In this document: one piece after another, positions 45,639 through 55,342 of the stretch
How the letters are laid out: every line of letters starts with the position of its first letter
How positions within the stretch are numbered: the first letter of the stretch is position 1
Made by a program: the position numbers and the translations under genes
Source of the DNA: Chitinophagaceae bacterium
GTDB taxonomy: Bacteria; Bacteroidota; Bacteroidia; Chitinophagales; Chitinophagaceae
DNA: 64,000 nucleotides
Direction: 5' to 3'
NCBI GenBank assembly: GCA_016699815.1
Contig: CP065012.1
Coordinates: 930,001-994,000 of the forward strand
The notes under the pieces: generated by a model
Told to the model about the DNA's origin: nothing
Seen by the model: the letters and a program-made list of their open reading frames with translations, nothing else
Databases searched by the model: none

Positions 45639-46084
45639 TATTTTTTTGCCTTTGCTGAAAGTAATTTTTTTAAAGCCGTAAATTTTTCATTTTTCCTTTC
45701 AAAGGCAAAACAATTTTTACCATTGGTAATTACAAAAACCGGCGCTTGTAACCTTTGGTTGTAGCGCAACACCTGGTTCAATACCTGCAGGGTTAAAGTT
45801 TCGTTCATGCTTTTGCACTCTATTACCATTTGTGGGAAAATATCATTGCTGTACACTACAATATCAAAACGCTTTTTAAGGCTGCCAACCATTACCTGTT
45901 TTTCTACTGCTATTAATGCTGGAGGATAATTCAATACCTCAGTTAAATACAATAAAAAATTTTGACGTACCCATTCTTCAGGCGTAAGTACAAGCCAGGT
46001 TTTACGAATAATGCAAAAAATTTTTTCTCGTCCTTTGTCCTGCTGAATTGCCGGTTTGCTATCGGGATAATTAATTTTAATCAT
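45638..46084 (-). CDS. HsdR N-terminal-like (PD-(D/E)XK) nuclease domain protein
   Basis: 148 residues from the ATG at 46084; a TTG nine bases upstream is less likely. The fold is the type I restriction enzyme R N-terminal nuclease: VRQNFLLYLTEVLNYP, then the active-site strand KKRFDIVVYS (Asp), and MVIECKSM (Glu-x-Lys). QVLRYNQRLQAPVFVITNGK matches the Gln-x-x-x-Tyr motif. There are no restriction-modification partners nearby. Stand-alone copies are universal in Bacteroidota and are probably housekeeping; role unknown. Confidence 0.85.
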   Translation of the reverse strand: MIKINYPDSKPAIQQDKGREKIFCIIRKTWLVLTPEEWVRQNFLLYLTEVLNYPPALIAVEKQVMVGSLKKRFDIVVYSNDIFPQMVIECKSMNETLTLQVLNQVLRYNQRLQAPVFVITNGKNCFAFERKNEKFTALKKLLSAKAKK

Positions 46085-46162
46085 TCTGCACAAATGCCCT
46101 GGTAAATAGAGTCTGCAAAAATACTATGGGCAAATTATTTGCAGCGAAAATATTATCGTATG

Positions 46163-47704
46163 TTAGTTTGTTGCTACATCGGCATTTACATTTCCCCAAC
46201 CAAGTGAACTGCTTTTATTGGGATATTTTGAACTGCTTTGGATTAATTTATTCAATACCTGGTCTCTTGTATAACCGGGGAACCTGCTCCACACCAATGC
46301 AGCAATGCCGCTCATGGTTGCTGTTGAAACAGATGAGCCACCTACTGTACTTGGTACATCGCCCTGCATAGCAAGGCTCAGCTGGTGCAAATTAGTTGAG
46401 GCTTTTTCCATTACCACAGTAAAATCGGTTTCTGAACCGCTATGGCAGGTTTCACAGGTGCTGTTTACATTATTTTCTTTTACGCCGGTAACTGCATTTA
46501 CATTAGATAGCCATGCAGGAAAAACAACGCCATACCAACCGGCAGCCCAGCTAAATGATGTGCCTGCAGCACAAAACATTAATTTACCTTTTCCATAAGC
46601 ATAATTTATGGCATCGGCAACCTGCGAACTGTTGGTAATTCTACCCATGCTCATACTGATTATTTTCACATCGGTCCTGTTTGCCGCATTAATATACGCA
46701 TTGGCAACGCCTTTGGCCTCACGGCTTGCATCTAAAAAAACATCTTCTGCAGCACGGCAGGTAACTAAATTACAATTGTATGCCACACCGCAAGCTGCAC
46801 CGTCAATACCTCTTGGAGCAGCCAAAGCTCCTGCCATTGCAGTGCCATGCCCGCAACCATCGTCGGGTGTTTCCGTTGGCCCATATGGTATGCCAAATAT
46901 TGTACTACGGGGAAGTGTTACCGATTTTTCAACCGTTCTTCCTCCAGAGTTTCCCTGGTTAAATGCTGAGCCCAGGTTTTCCTGGTCAAATTCACAACCG
47001 GTATCTATTACAAAAACTTTAATGCCTGCCCCACTCGTTCTTGCCCATGCAGATGGGATATTGTGATAGATCAAATTCCAGGATTGCTTTGCGTTGGGGG
47101 AAATTGTACTGTAATCTGAACCATTCACCAAACCACTTTGTGGTGAATTGCTACAGCCACTGCTACTTAATTCCTTCGCTGCCATATCGGCTGCTTCTTT
47201 AGGTTCGTAACCCATGGGCTCGGCATACCTTACCATTTTATTTGCCCTCAGCATTTTAACAGTTTCCAGGTTTTTTACATTTACATCCAGTACCGGTAGC
47301 ACATCTTCTTCCCATTGTATAATTTGGGACATTGTTATGGATTTATCCAACTTTTGCTCTGATGCCAAAATCATTTGAAGGAGCTTTTCTTTTACTGCTT
47401 TCCATGCTGCATCGTTGATATTAATTAAATGAATGCGGTTGTCAATATTAGCTTCTGTTTCAGGTTTATAGCCTACGGCCATTACATTGTCGCTGTGTTG
47501 CAGTGCGCTCCAAACCATTACATCACTTGCTGTATTCCATTCAAAATGGCCGGCATCTTTACACTGGCTTTTAATAAATGCATCTATTTGAGTGGTGGTC
47601 ATTAAATCTTCTTCAGCCGCAATTTCTCCCTGGTTCAATGAAGTTTTTTTACAGGATACAATAAAGAAGATGATGGTAAATAGAAAGGCAATAAATTTTA
47701 TCAT
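46163..47704 (-). CDS. Subtilisin-like (S8) serine protease, lipoprotein
   Basis: 513 residues from the ATG at 47704. Signal peptide with lipobox FIVSC places the mature protein in a membrane. An N-terminal propeptide-like region (about 40-180) precedes the S8 domain. The Asp motif is KVFVIDTGCEFD, the His motif CGHGTAMAGALAAP, and the Ser region GGSSVSTATMSGIAALVW. The Ser block departs from the usual GTSMAxPH: the Pro-His is Thr-Met. The active triad appears present, so activity is plausible. The central DCGHGT-like region carries several Cys (for disulfides). Divergent from AMP nucleosidase gene. Confidence 0.88.
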   Translation of the reverse strand: MIKFIAFLFTIIFFIVSCKKTSLNQGEIAAEEDLMTTTQIDAFIKSQCKDAGHFEWNTASDVMVWSALQHSDNVMAVGYKPETEANIDNRIHLININDAAWKAVKEKLLQMILASEQKLDKSITMSQIIQWEEDVLPVLDVNVKNLETVKMLRANKMVRYAEPMGYEPKEAADMAAKELSSSGCSNSPQSGLVNGSDYSTISPNAKQSWNLIYHNIPSAWARTSGAGIKVFVIDTGCEFDQENLGSAFNQGNSGGRTVEKSVTLPRSTIFGIPYGPTETPDDGCGHGTAMAGALAAPRGIDGAACGVAYNCNLVTCRAAEDVFLDASREAKGVANAYINAANRTDVKIISMSMGRITNSSQVADAINYAYGKGKLMFCAAGTSFSWAAGWYGVVFPAWLSNVNAVTGVKENNVNSTCETCHSGSETDFTVVMEKASTNLHQLSLAMQGDVPSTVGGSSVSTATMSGIAALVWSRFPGYTRDQVLNKLIQSSSKYPNKSSSLGWGNVNADVATN

Positions 47705-47861
47705 TTGCAATTAATTTGGCAATGAATTTAATAATATTTTACCGTATATATTAAAAATTACCGCACATTTTATTAAGATGATTGCAATGGCCTTTACACC
47801 CCTCACAAATCAGCCGTAGATTTTTTTTTGTATTTTTACTCAAAGCCAACAAAATATAAAA

Positions 47862-48632
47862 ATGAAAACAAAAGAAGAAATAGTAGAAAACTGGCTTCCA
47901 AGGTACACAGGAAATGCATTAGATGGATTTGGGCAGTATATATTGCTCACCAATTTCAGCAACTATGTAAACCTGTTTGCAGAATGGAATAAAGTGGAAG
48001 TAATAGGAAAAGATAAACCCATGCAATGTGCAACAGCCGGCGAAGTTACCATTATAAACTTTGGTATGGGAAGCCCAGGCGCCGCTACTATTATGGACCT
48101 TTTAAGTGCTATACAACCCAAAGCTGTATTGTTTCTAGGTAAATGCGGCGGCCTTAAAAGGCGTAATAAAATAGGCGACCTCATACTGCCAATAGCTGCC
48201 ATTCGTGGCGAAGGCACCAGCAACGATTACTTTCCACCCGAAGTGCCTGCATTACCGGCATTTGCACTTCAAAAGGCAATAAGCACTACCATTAGGGATT
48301 ATGAAGTGGATTACTGGACAGGCGTGTGCTATACTACCAACAGGCGAGTGTGGGAACATGACGACCACTTTAAAGAATACCTCCAAAAAATAAGGGCTTA
48401 TGCCATTGATATGGAAACCGCCACCATTTTCAGCGTAGGTTTCCATAATAAAATTCCAACCGGTGCATTGCTGCTGGTAAGCGATTCGCCCATGGTTCCA
48501 GAAGGGGTAAAAACAGAAGATAGCGACAAATCCGTTACCACAAATTTTGTGGAAACACATTTAAAAATCGGGATAGATTCGCTTAAGCAACTTATCAATG
48601 ACGGGTTAACAGTAAGACATTTGAAATTTTAG
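47862..48632 (+). CDS. amn: AMP nucleosidase (short form)
   Basis: 256 residues of the purine phosphorylase/nucleosidase fold. IINFGMGSPGAATIMDLLSA and LFLGKCGGLKRRNKIGDLIL are the nucleoside-binding strands; AYAIDMETATIFSVGF carries the Met-Glu that binds ribose, and LLLVSDSPM has the catalytic Asp. The N-terminal regulatory domain of E. coli Amn is missing, as in Bacteroidota homologues of about 255 residues. It cuts AMP to adenine and ribose-5-phosphate. The nearest promoter-like element is TATTTTTA, about 30 bases upstream, an imperfect match. Confidence 0.9.
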   Translation: MKTKEEIVENWLPRYTGNALDGFGQYILLTNFSNYVNLFAEWNKVEVIGKDKPMQCATAGEVTIINFGMGSPGAATIMDLLSAIQPKAVLFLGKCGGLKRRNKIGDLILPIAAIRGEGTSNDYFPPEVPALPAFALQKAISTTIRDYEVDYWTGVCYTTNRRVWEHDDHFKEYLQKIRAYAIDMETATIFSVGFHNKIPTGALLLVSDSPMVPEGVKTEDSDKSVTTNFVETHLKIGIDSLKQLINDGLTVRHLKF

Positions 48633-48647
48633 CCCGGTAAATAATAA

Positions 48648-50306
48648 TTGCCGCCGTTATTAACCATAAAGAACCTTAGGGTAACTTTTACAAACGATGG
48701 TATAATAAATACAGTTGTAAAAGATATTAATTTTGCCATTGAAAAAGGCAAAATTACGGCGCTTGTAGGCGAAAGCGGATCAGGGAAATCTATTACAGCA
48801 TTATCGCTTCTTAAACTATTACCCTCAAATGCAAATGCAACCGGTGAAATATTTTTTTGCAATTGCCAAAGCAGCACCAACCTTCTGCATTTAAGCTCAA
48901 AAAAAATCAATACCATACGGGGCAATAGTATTTCCATGATTTTCCAGGAGCCCATGACTTCGCTAAATCCTGTATTAACCTGTGGCCGGCAGGTGATAGA
49001 AGTATTGGTGAAACATAAAAAGTATTCCTCAAAAGTAGCAAGGGAAATAACCATACAGCTTTTTGAAAAAACCGGCTTGCCTAATCCTGAGCAAATATTA
49101 AAACGTTATCCGCACCAGTTAAGTGGAGGACAAAAGCAAAGGATCATGATAGCCATGGCCATTTGCTGCAACCCGACCCTGCTTATTGCCGATGAACCCA
49201 CCACAGCATTGGATGTTACCGTACAAAAAAACATTCTTTCGTTAATTAAAAATTTACAGGTACAAAATTCAATGGCCGTATTATTGATAACACACGATCT
49301 GGGATTGGTAAACGATGTAGCCGATGAAATAATAGTAATGCAAAAGGGTGAAATAGCAGAATATGGTAATGCTCAGCAAGTATTGCATTACCCTCAACAT
49401 AACTACACAAAATTATTGCTCTCAAGCAGGCCTGGAAAATCCAAAAAACCTAAACCGGATATCGTAAAAAGTGCCGTAGGAAATAATTCCGGCCATCATA
49501 TCGCCGCCAGCCAAGCACCTGCTTTGGAAGTAAGAAACATAGTTGTACAATTTAAGGAGAAAAAAAATATTTGGGGAAAGCCTTTAAATTACAAAACGGC
49601 GGTAAACGGGGTAAGTTTTTGTGTGGCACAAAATGAAACACTGGGGCTGGTTGGAGAAAGCGGTTGTGGCAAAACCACCCTTGGCCGGGCCATACTTGGG
49701 CTGATTAAACCACAAAAAGGAGAAATTTTTTTACATGGAAAAAATTTAATGTCATTAACAGATGCTGACAAAAAAATTATAAGCAAACAATTGCAGGTGG
49801 TTTTCCAGGATCCGTACGGCTCACTAAACCCAAGATTGACTATTGCCGAAGCTCTTACAGAACCTATGGCTGTACACGGCCTTTTATCCGGCAAAAGACA
49901 AAGAGAAGAAAAGGCGGTTTTGCTAATGGAAAAAGTAAACATAAAAGCCGATTTTTTAAAACGCTACCCACACCAGTTTAGCGGCGGGCAGCGGCAGAGA
50001 ATTTGTATTGCACGTGCACTTTCTGTTGATCCTTCGTTTATAATTTTTGACGAAAGCGTTTCGGCCCTTGATGTAAGTGTACAAATGCATATCCTGCAAC
50101 TGATAGATGAGCTTAAAAATTCACAGCAATTTACTTCCATTTTTATTTCTCATGACCTTTCTGTAGTGCATTATATCAGCAACAGTATAATGGTAATGAA
50201 CCAGGGAAAAATGGTAGAAACCGGAACCGCAGATGAAATTTTTTATCATCCCAAAAACGAATATACCCGGCAATTGATAGACGCCATACCCGGAAAAAAT
50301 TTGTAA
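48648..50306 (+). CDS. Fused oligopeptide-type ABC transporter ATPase (two ATP-binding domains)
   Basis: 552 residues with two complete nucleotide-binding domains. Domain 1: GESGSGKS, LSGGQKQRIM, LIADEPTTALD. Domain 2: GESGCGKTTLGRA, FSGGQRQRIC, IIFDESVSALD, the last with Ser-Val in place of the usual Pro-Thr. This is the DppD-DppF/YejF/GsiA pattern that powers peptide import. It starts at a TTG: the preceding in-frame codon is TAA, and the first conserved residues (LLTIKNLRVTF) follow at once. No permease or binding protein gene is next to it, which is usual in Bacteroidota. It lies 15 bases behind amn. Confidence 0.9.
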   Translation: MPPLLTIKNLRVTFTNDGIINTVVKDINFAIEKGKITALVGESGSGKSITALSLLKLLPSNANATGEIFFCNCQSSTNLLHLSSKKINTIRGNSISMIFQEPMTSLNPVLTCGRQVIEVLVKHKKYSSKVAREITIQLFEKTGLPNPEQILKRYPHQLSGGQKQRIMIAMAICCNPTLLIADEPTTALDVTVQKNILSLIKNLQVQNSMAVLLITHDLGLVNDVADEIIVMQKGEIAEYGNAQQVLHYPQHNYTKLLLSSRPGKSKKPKPDIVKSAVGNNSGHHIAASQAPALEVRNIVVQFKEKKNIWGKPLNYKTAVNGVSFCVAQNETLGLVGESGCGKTTLGRAILGLIKPQKGEIFLHGKNLMSLTDADKKIISKQLQVVFQDPYGSLNPRLTIAEALTEPMAVHGLLSGKRQREEKAVLLMEKVNIKADFLKRYPHQFSGGQRQRICIARALSVDPSFIIFDESVSALDVSVQMHILQLIDELKNSQQFTSIFISHDLSVVHYISNSIMVMNQGKMVETGTADEIFYHPKNEYTRQLIDAIPGKNL

Positions 50307-50316
50307 CCCGTACATT

Positions 50317-53300
50317 TTATCTTTCCCTGTCGTAATTATAATAGCCATCATCCATAAAAAATTCAGCAGAACTTTTCCTTAGCGAAAAAAGCTTTTGCAG
50401 GAGTTGCCTGCTTAACTGCTTTTCCACTAGTTCATTTTCCTTTAATGTTTTTCCGGTAAGCTGGGTAAGCCAGTTATAATTATCTATTTCGTTTTCATTT
50501 ATCGGCTGGATGCCACTAAGGCCAATTTTCCAATCACCGGATTTATTTACACGGTATTTGTAAAAATAAACCATGCCGCTTTTGTTCCTGAAAGTGCAGG
50601 GTTGCTTAGATAGAAACACAACAGAATCTAATTTGTTTGCCGTACTTTTTGCAACCATAAAACTACGGGCAATCATTTCCTGGTTTAAATAAGTTTGAGG
50701 AAAATAATCCAGCCAGCCCAATAAAGCCAGCCTGTTGTACAACCCGGCCCTGAATTTGTCTTTAGAAGCCAGTTGCAATAAAATACTATCGGCTACTTTT
50801 TTATGGTTCTTTATCATTAGCAAAGCCGCTTCCATTTGTATATCCTCGCTCCTGCTTTGCAATAATTTTTTAAAAAAATGTTGCACATTTTTCTCCTTAT
50901 CAAAATAAGGCATAAGTAAAATGGCATAATCAATTAACTCCGTATTAAAACCCGATGCATAATCATAACGTATTTCATCTTCATTATAGGTTTCTTCCTG
51001 CTTTTTTTCATCCTGCATTTTCCGCTCATCTTTATTCAATTGCTTTTTTAATGAAGTTTTGGCATCAATATAAATGGATGGAAAATAGTTTTTATAAACT
51101 CGTTTTTTTAGCAGGCCACTATCTACCAGTGCCACCAAAAGATTAATTACGGGTTCTTTATAATCCTGTAACGTAGTTAATGCAAGCAATTCCGGAAAAA
51201 GTGGTTTGGCAAGTTCAAGAGAATCCCCCAAAGAATCAAAAAGATAGCTGTAATCTCTTTCGTTTTCAAATACCGGAGGGTCCTGCAACAATATTTTTTT
51301 AAGGATACTATAAGACAAAGCTGATGGTATCCTTGCCAAAGCTTTAACTACTGCGTTTTGAAACAAAGATGTATCTGCAGTTTGTTCGTAAATAGATTTC
51401 AAAAACAAAGGGATTTCATCGGGGATGGTATCATTAACAAATCCCATTTCTGTAATTAGTCCCTGTTTAATTTCAAAATAATCTTTAATAGAACTATTCA
51501 TACCGGAAATGGCATTATACATAAATGGCAAGTCTTTATATTTAAAATTAACCGAGGTAAGGGCGCTTAAAGCTTTTTTGTGAATGGCACTGTCTGTACT
51601 GTATAAATCGTTAAAAAACGCAGGTACCTTGTCTTGGTAAATACGGTTGCTATCGGGGTTAAAAAAAGTAAAACTTTCAAAAACAGTTTTAGTAAGGCCC
51701 GTTAAACCTGTTAAGGTGTCACTTACGCCATAAAGGGAATATTTAAATTTTCCATCCAGTAATACCATGCGTTCAATAGTTTTTGCCGAGCCTGTGTCCC
51801 TTAAAGTATAATAATAACCTTTCCCAAAATTGGGGGTACGCAATGGTTGTTTAATGCCGAGATACATATCATCGCCCTGCATATCTTCTTCCCATTGGTA
51901 TTGCCAAAATTTATCAAGGTTATTTAAATAATAATAAGCTGGGAATTCCTGAATAGTGATAGAGACAGCCTCACCCGTACTGTCGCTTTTTAATAAGATA
52001 TTTTTTTTAGCAGGCCAGTAAGAATAATAACCCTGGCTACTGCCCATTTCTGCAGTTGCTTTGTTTATATTTTCAATAATCTCTCTCATGCCCTTATCTA
52101 AATTGGGTTTTACCTGCGATAGCATTTTAATAAAATAAAAATTGTCTATTAATTCTACAGATTGCTGGTATTGATAAGGTTCCCATTTAAAAGAATTGAT
52201 AAATGCAAAAGAGCTGTCAGCTAAGTTTGATGTGCGTTTTGCCAATACATAATAATGTGGGGCTTTTACAATAAAAACGGCATTTACCACATCGCCTTCT
52301 TTTAATTTTTCCCTTACAAATAATGCCGGGAACTGCTGAACCCATCCATAGCGGCGGCTGATTTGCTCTCCAAAAAAATCAGGAGACCTGAAAGATTCTT
52401 CCGGCATTTTAAGCTCAAAGCTATCCTCTTCAATAAAATCAAAATTATAGAGGCTCTTTTTCATAACCAGGTAAGCATCACCATTTGCCGTATCTTTTGC
52501 TTCGTACTCCCACCTATTTTGCTCGGTATTGTCAAAGTATTGTGTAGGTTCCTGTGGCAGGTGAATACTAAAGCCGCCCTGCTTTGGATAAAACCTTTGG
52601 GAAAACACTGACCTTTGCCTTAACTGTATGGACGAAAAAAAACGATTTCCTTCCTCGCCTGCCACATAATCATTTTTTCCGCTCATTTTAAAAATAATTA
52701 CTTCGGTAGCTATAGCAAATACCTGGTAACGCTGCATATCCCCACGCCTTGTTTTGTTAATAATATCATAGCCGGGATAACTATTTTTCACGATACTTTT
52801 CTTAGATAAAATTTTTCCCGGAATATTTTCATAAAGCAGGCTGTCAATCACTTTTAAAATTCCGGGTGAGTCCATTTTCAAAAAAATTCCATTGGTTTTT
52901 ACCCGGGTTACCATGTAATACGACCCATTGCTCATATCGGCAAATTGCCAGCGTTTAAAAATAGAATAAGGTGATTGTAATAAATATAAATTACCCGGAG
53001 CGTCAACACGGTACATACTGTCATCTGCAAAATGGGTACCAAAATTTACTTTTACTTTTCTTTTTTCAATTTCATCTTTTTGTACTGCATCTCTTTTGCT
53101 CATAGGAATTGGCCTTACGGTATACCCTTTTTGGCGCAGCAGTTCTATAACGCCTCTTTCGCCTGGCAAATGGGCTGCTCCAATACCGGCAAATAAAGAG
53201 GTTATTTTTATAATACTATCAATGGCGACTGCCTGTAAAATATTTCTTTTGTATAAAAATTTTTCTTTAAATGCTTTTGAAGGCTCCAGTTTTTTTTCAA

Positions 53301-53994
53301 TGGAATCCAGCAGGTTTAAATCACCGTTCCTATAAGCATCCTGCATTTTTTCCATGAGTTCACTTACAGAGCTTTCATCGGTGTTAACTGCTTCCTTATT
53401 TTTTTCTTTGGCCATATCAGCATAAGCTTCCAATACAATTTTTTGCGATTCAAAAAAATCTTCCACTCCTGCAGGCAATTTGCCCAGCTTTCTGCCGGCC
53501 TGGTAAATATATAAATCCAAAAAGGTATCTTCCTCAAAGTCTTCCCTTTCTTTGTACGATCTGTAGAGTAGGTTGTTGATAGCCGGCGGTTCTGAGCTAA
53601 GCGCAAATTTTAACCGGTCATCAAATTTTTTAATTTGAAAAGATTTTTCATTTAAAAACTGGTTACCACCCTGTTTTATATAATCCAAATAATTGTTATT
53701 GAGCTCGGCAAGCCTTGCCATTTGTGGTTGCCATAACTCAGGGTTTAGTTCGAGGGCAACTGCGTCTGCCTGTTTTAAGGCAAAATAAAAAGAATCTCCC
53801 AGGTGAAAGGCCATTTTACTGCTTACATGCATGGTGCCAAAAAGGTAAGAAGGCTTTGTTAATCCGTTGCCGGTAATTTCCCATAGCAGGCTATTGTATA
53901 CGGGCCGGTTAGGTGCAACCTGTCCATAAGAAAAAATTGGGGTGAGTATAATTATAAAAAAATACTTAATACGCAAAGTTCGTTTGTACAGCAT
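50317..53994 (-). CDS. TraB/GumN family protein, unusually long
   Basis: 1225 residues from the ATG at 53994 (a TTG 12 bases upstream is less likely). Signal peptide (YFFIIILTPIFSYGQ). Residues about 35-290 are the TraB/GumN domain: LLWEITGNGLTKPSYLFGTM followed by HVSSKMAFHLGD, and later FAGIGAAHLPGERGVIELL. The remaining 900 residues are not recognised; they are beta-rich then, from about 800, helical repeat-like. Most TraB/GumN proteins are 280-400 residues. The family may be metalloproteases (Tiki-like), but this is not settled. It is convergent with the ABC ATPase gene (10-base gap). Confidence 0.8.
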   Translation of the reverse strand: MLYKRTLRIKYFFIIILTPIFSYGQVAPNRPVYNSLLWEITGNGLTKPSYLFGTMHVSSKMAFHLGDSFYFALKQADAVALELNPELWQPQMARLAELNNNYLDYIKQGGNQFLNEKSFQIKKFDDRLKFALSSEPPAINNLLYRSYKEREDFEEDTFLDLYIYQAGRKLGKLPAGVEDFFESQKIVLEAYADMAKEKNKEAVNTDESSVSELMEKMQDAYRNGDLNLLDSIEKKLEPSKAFKEKFLYKRNILQAVAIDSIIKITSLFAGIGAAHLPGERGVIELLRQKGYTVRPIPMSKRDAVQKDEIEKRKVKVNFGTHFADDSMYRVDAPGNLYLLQSPYSIFKRWQFADMSNGSYYMVTRVKTNGIFLKMDSPGILKVIDSLLYENIPGKILSKKSIVKNSYPGYDIINKTRRGDMQRYQVFAIATEVIIFKMSGKNDYVAGEEGNRFFSSIQLRQRSVFSQRFYPKQGGFSIHLPQEPTQYFDNTEQNRWEYEAKDTANGDAYLVMKKSLYNFDFIEEDSFELKMPEESFRSPDFFGEQISRRYGWVQQFPALFVREKLKEGDVVNAVFIVKAPHYYVLAKRTSNLADSSFAFINSFKWEPYQYQQSVELIDNFYFIKMLSQVKPNLDKGMREIIENINKATAEMGSSQGYYSYWPAKKNILLKSDSTGEAVSITIQEFPAYYYLNNLDKFWQYQWEEDMQGDDMYLGIKQPLRTPNFGKGYYYTLRDTGSAKTIERMVLLDGKFKYSLYGVSDTLTGLTGLTKTVFESFTFFNPDSNRIYQDKVPAFFNDLYSTDSAIHKKALSALTSVNFKYKDLPFMYNAISGMNSSIKDYFEIKQGLITEMGFVNDTIPDEIPLFLKSIYEQTADTSLFQNAVVKALARIPSALSYSILKKILLQDPPVFENERDYSYLFDSLGDSLELAKPLFPELLALTTLQDYKEPVINLLVALVDSGLLKKRVYKNYFPSIYIDAKTSLKKQLNKDERKMQDEKKQEETYNEDEIRYDYASGFNTELIDYAILLMPYFDKEKNVQHFFKKLLQSRSEDIQMEAALLMIKNHKKVADSILLQLASKDKFRAGLYNRLALLGWLDYFPQTYLNQEMIARSFMVAKSTANKLDSVVFLSKQPCTFRNKSGMVYFYKYRVNKSGDWKIGLSGIQPINENEIDNYNWLTQLTGKTLKENELVEKQLSRQLLQKLFSLRKSSAEFFMDDGYYNYDRER

Positions 53995-54097
53995 AGCAAA
54001 GAGCAATGGTTGGGTTTATAGATAGTTAAGCATAATATTATAAGGGCAGTAATAAATTGAAAAATAGTAAAATTTTAAAAGGAATTAGATAAAAAAG

Positions 54098-54126
54098 TTG
54101 ATTTTTATAAAAATTCATTACCTTTG
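54098..54126 (+). promoter_or_regulatory. Promoter of queA with both Bacteroidota elements
   Basis: TTG at 54098-54100, an 18-base spacer, then a perfect TACCTTTG at 54119-54126. Transcription should begin near 54132, leaving a leader of about 108 bases before queA. Confidence 0.75.
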
Positions 54127-54138
54127 CCCGCTTAAAAT

Positions 54139-54212
54139 CATGCCGTAACATGATAAATGCCCTTTAACCAGCAAGGGATACATCTTCTGTAAATTTAATA
54201 CAGCCCGGCATG
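54139..54212 (+). ncRNA. Structured RNA in the queA leader (possible cis-regulator)
   Basis: A closing stem CATGCCG (54139-54145) / CGGCATG (54206-54212) encloses two hairpins: CCCTT (54160-54164) / AAGGG (54173-54177) and CTGTA (54187-54191) / TACAG (54199-54203). Together they form a three-way junction that fills most of the leader. It does not match the preQ1 or SAM riboswitch consensus sequences I know. The prediction is manual pairing, not energy calculation. Confidence 0.45.
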
Positions 54213-54240
54213 TAATAAATCTTAAAATTTTATTTATTGC

Positions 54241-55290
54241 ATGAAATTATCTCAGTTTAAGTTCGACCTTCCACTAAACCTTATTGCCCAGCACCCTGCA
54301 AAAAAAAGAGAAGAAAGCCGTATGATGGTTATCCATCGGCATACCGGCCAGATTGAGCACCGCCAGTTCAGGGATATTATGGAATATTTTGATGATAAAG
54401 ATGTGTTTGTAGTAAACAATACCAAGGTTTTCCCGGCCCGAATGTACGGACGTAAAGAAAAAACCGGTGCAAAAATTGAAGTTTTTCTTTTAAGGGAACT
54501 CAACAAGCCCAATAAACTTTGGGATGTGATTGTGGACCCTGCAAGAAAAATACGTGTAGGCAATAAACTTTATTTTGGCGAAAATGATGAACTGGTAGCC
54601 GAAGTAATTGATAATACTACCAGCCGAGGAAGAACCATTAGGTTTTTATGGGATGGCACCGATGATGAGTTTAAACAAATGCTTGAGTTTATGGGGGAAA
54701 CGCCATTACCCAAATATATAAAACGCAAACCCGAAGAAGAAGATAAAGAACGCTATCAAACCGTATATGCCAAATACGAAGGCGCTGTAGCTGCACCTAC
54801 CGCCGGGCTCCATTTTAGCAAAGAGCTTATTAAACGGCTGGAAATACAGGGCATACGCTTTGCCGAAGTTACCCTGCATACGGGCCTGGGCACTTTTAGG
54901 CCTATTGAAGTAGAAGATTTGAGCAAACATAAAATGGATGCCGAATATTACAAGATTGACGAAATGGCCTGCACCATTGTAAATAAAGCCAAAGAAAGCA
55001 GCCAACGTATTTGCTCCATTGGTACCACTACCATGCGTGCCATGGAAACATCCTACACCGCTCAAAAATTATTAAAAGCTTCTGAAGGCTGGACCAATCA
55101 TTTTATTCATCCGCCATACAATTTTAATATAGCCGATTCACTGGTTACCAATTTTCATTTGCCTAAAACCAGCCTGCTTATTATGGCATGTGCCTTTGCG
55201 GGTTATGAGCTAATGATGGAAGCGTATAAAAAAGCAATTAAAGAAAAATACCGTTTCTTCAGCTATGGGGATTCTATGCTTATTATTTAA
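54241..55290 (+). CDS. queA: S-adenosylmethionine:tRNA ribosyltransferase-isomerase
   Basis: 349 residues, normal length. QueA moves the ribosyl part of SAM onto preQ1 in tRNA to make epoxyqueuosine. LSQFKFDLPLNLIAQHPA is the family start, VVNNTKVFPARMYGRK and AAPTAGLHFSKELIKRL the family signatures, with HTGLGTFRPI and FHLPKTSLLIMACAFAG also conserved. It has its own promoter and leader, and a terminator directly behind it. Confidence 0.96.
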   Translation: MKLSQFKFDLPLNLIAQHPAKKREESRMMVIHRHTGQIEHRQFRDIMEYFDDKDVFVVNNTKVFPARMYGRKEKTGAKIEVFLLRELNKPNKLWDVIVDPARKIRVGNKLYFGENDELVAEVIDNTTSRGRTIRFLWDGTDDEFKQMLEFMGETPLPKYIKRKPEEEDKERYQTVYAKYEGAVAAPTAGLHFSKELIKRLEIQGIRFAEVTLHTGLGTFRPIEVEDLSKHKMDAEYYKIDEMACTIVNKAKESSQRICSIGTTTMRAMETSYTAQKLLKASEGWTNHFIHPPYNFNIADSLVTNFHLPKTSLLIMACAFAGYELMMEAYKKAIKEKYRFFSYGDSMLII

Positions 55291-55317
55291 AGGCATAAAA
55301 AACAATACTCTTTTTAT

Positions 55318-55341
55318 AAACCCGTGTTTAAGCCGGTTTTT
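55318..55341. terminator. Terminator between queA and fcl
   Basis: AAACCCG (55318-55324) and CCGGTTT (55333-55339), pairing with one mismatch, followed by a T-run on the plus strand. It abuts the fcl stop at 55343. Confidence 0.6.
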
Positions 55342-55342
55342 T

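Noticed and set aside
45638..46084. Restriction-modification system
   Set aside because: Only an HsdR N-terminal-like nuclease domain is present, with no methylase, specificity or helicase genes; this stand-alone gene is widespread in Bacteroidota.
54139..54212. Known purine or preQ1 riboswitch in front of queA
   Set aside because: The overall shape is a three-way junction, but the junction sequences do not match the purine consensus and the short preQ1 fold is absent.
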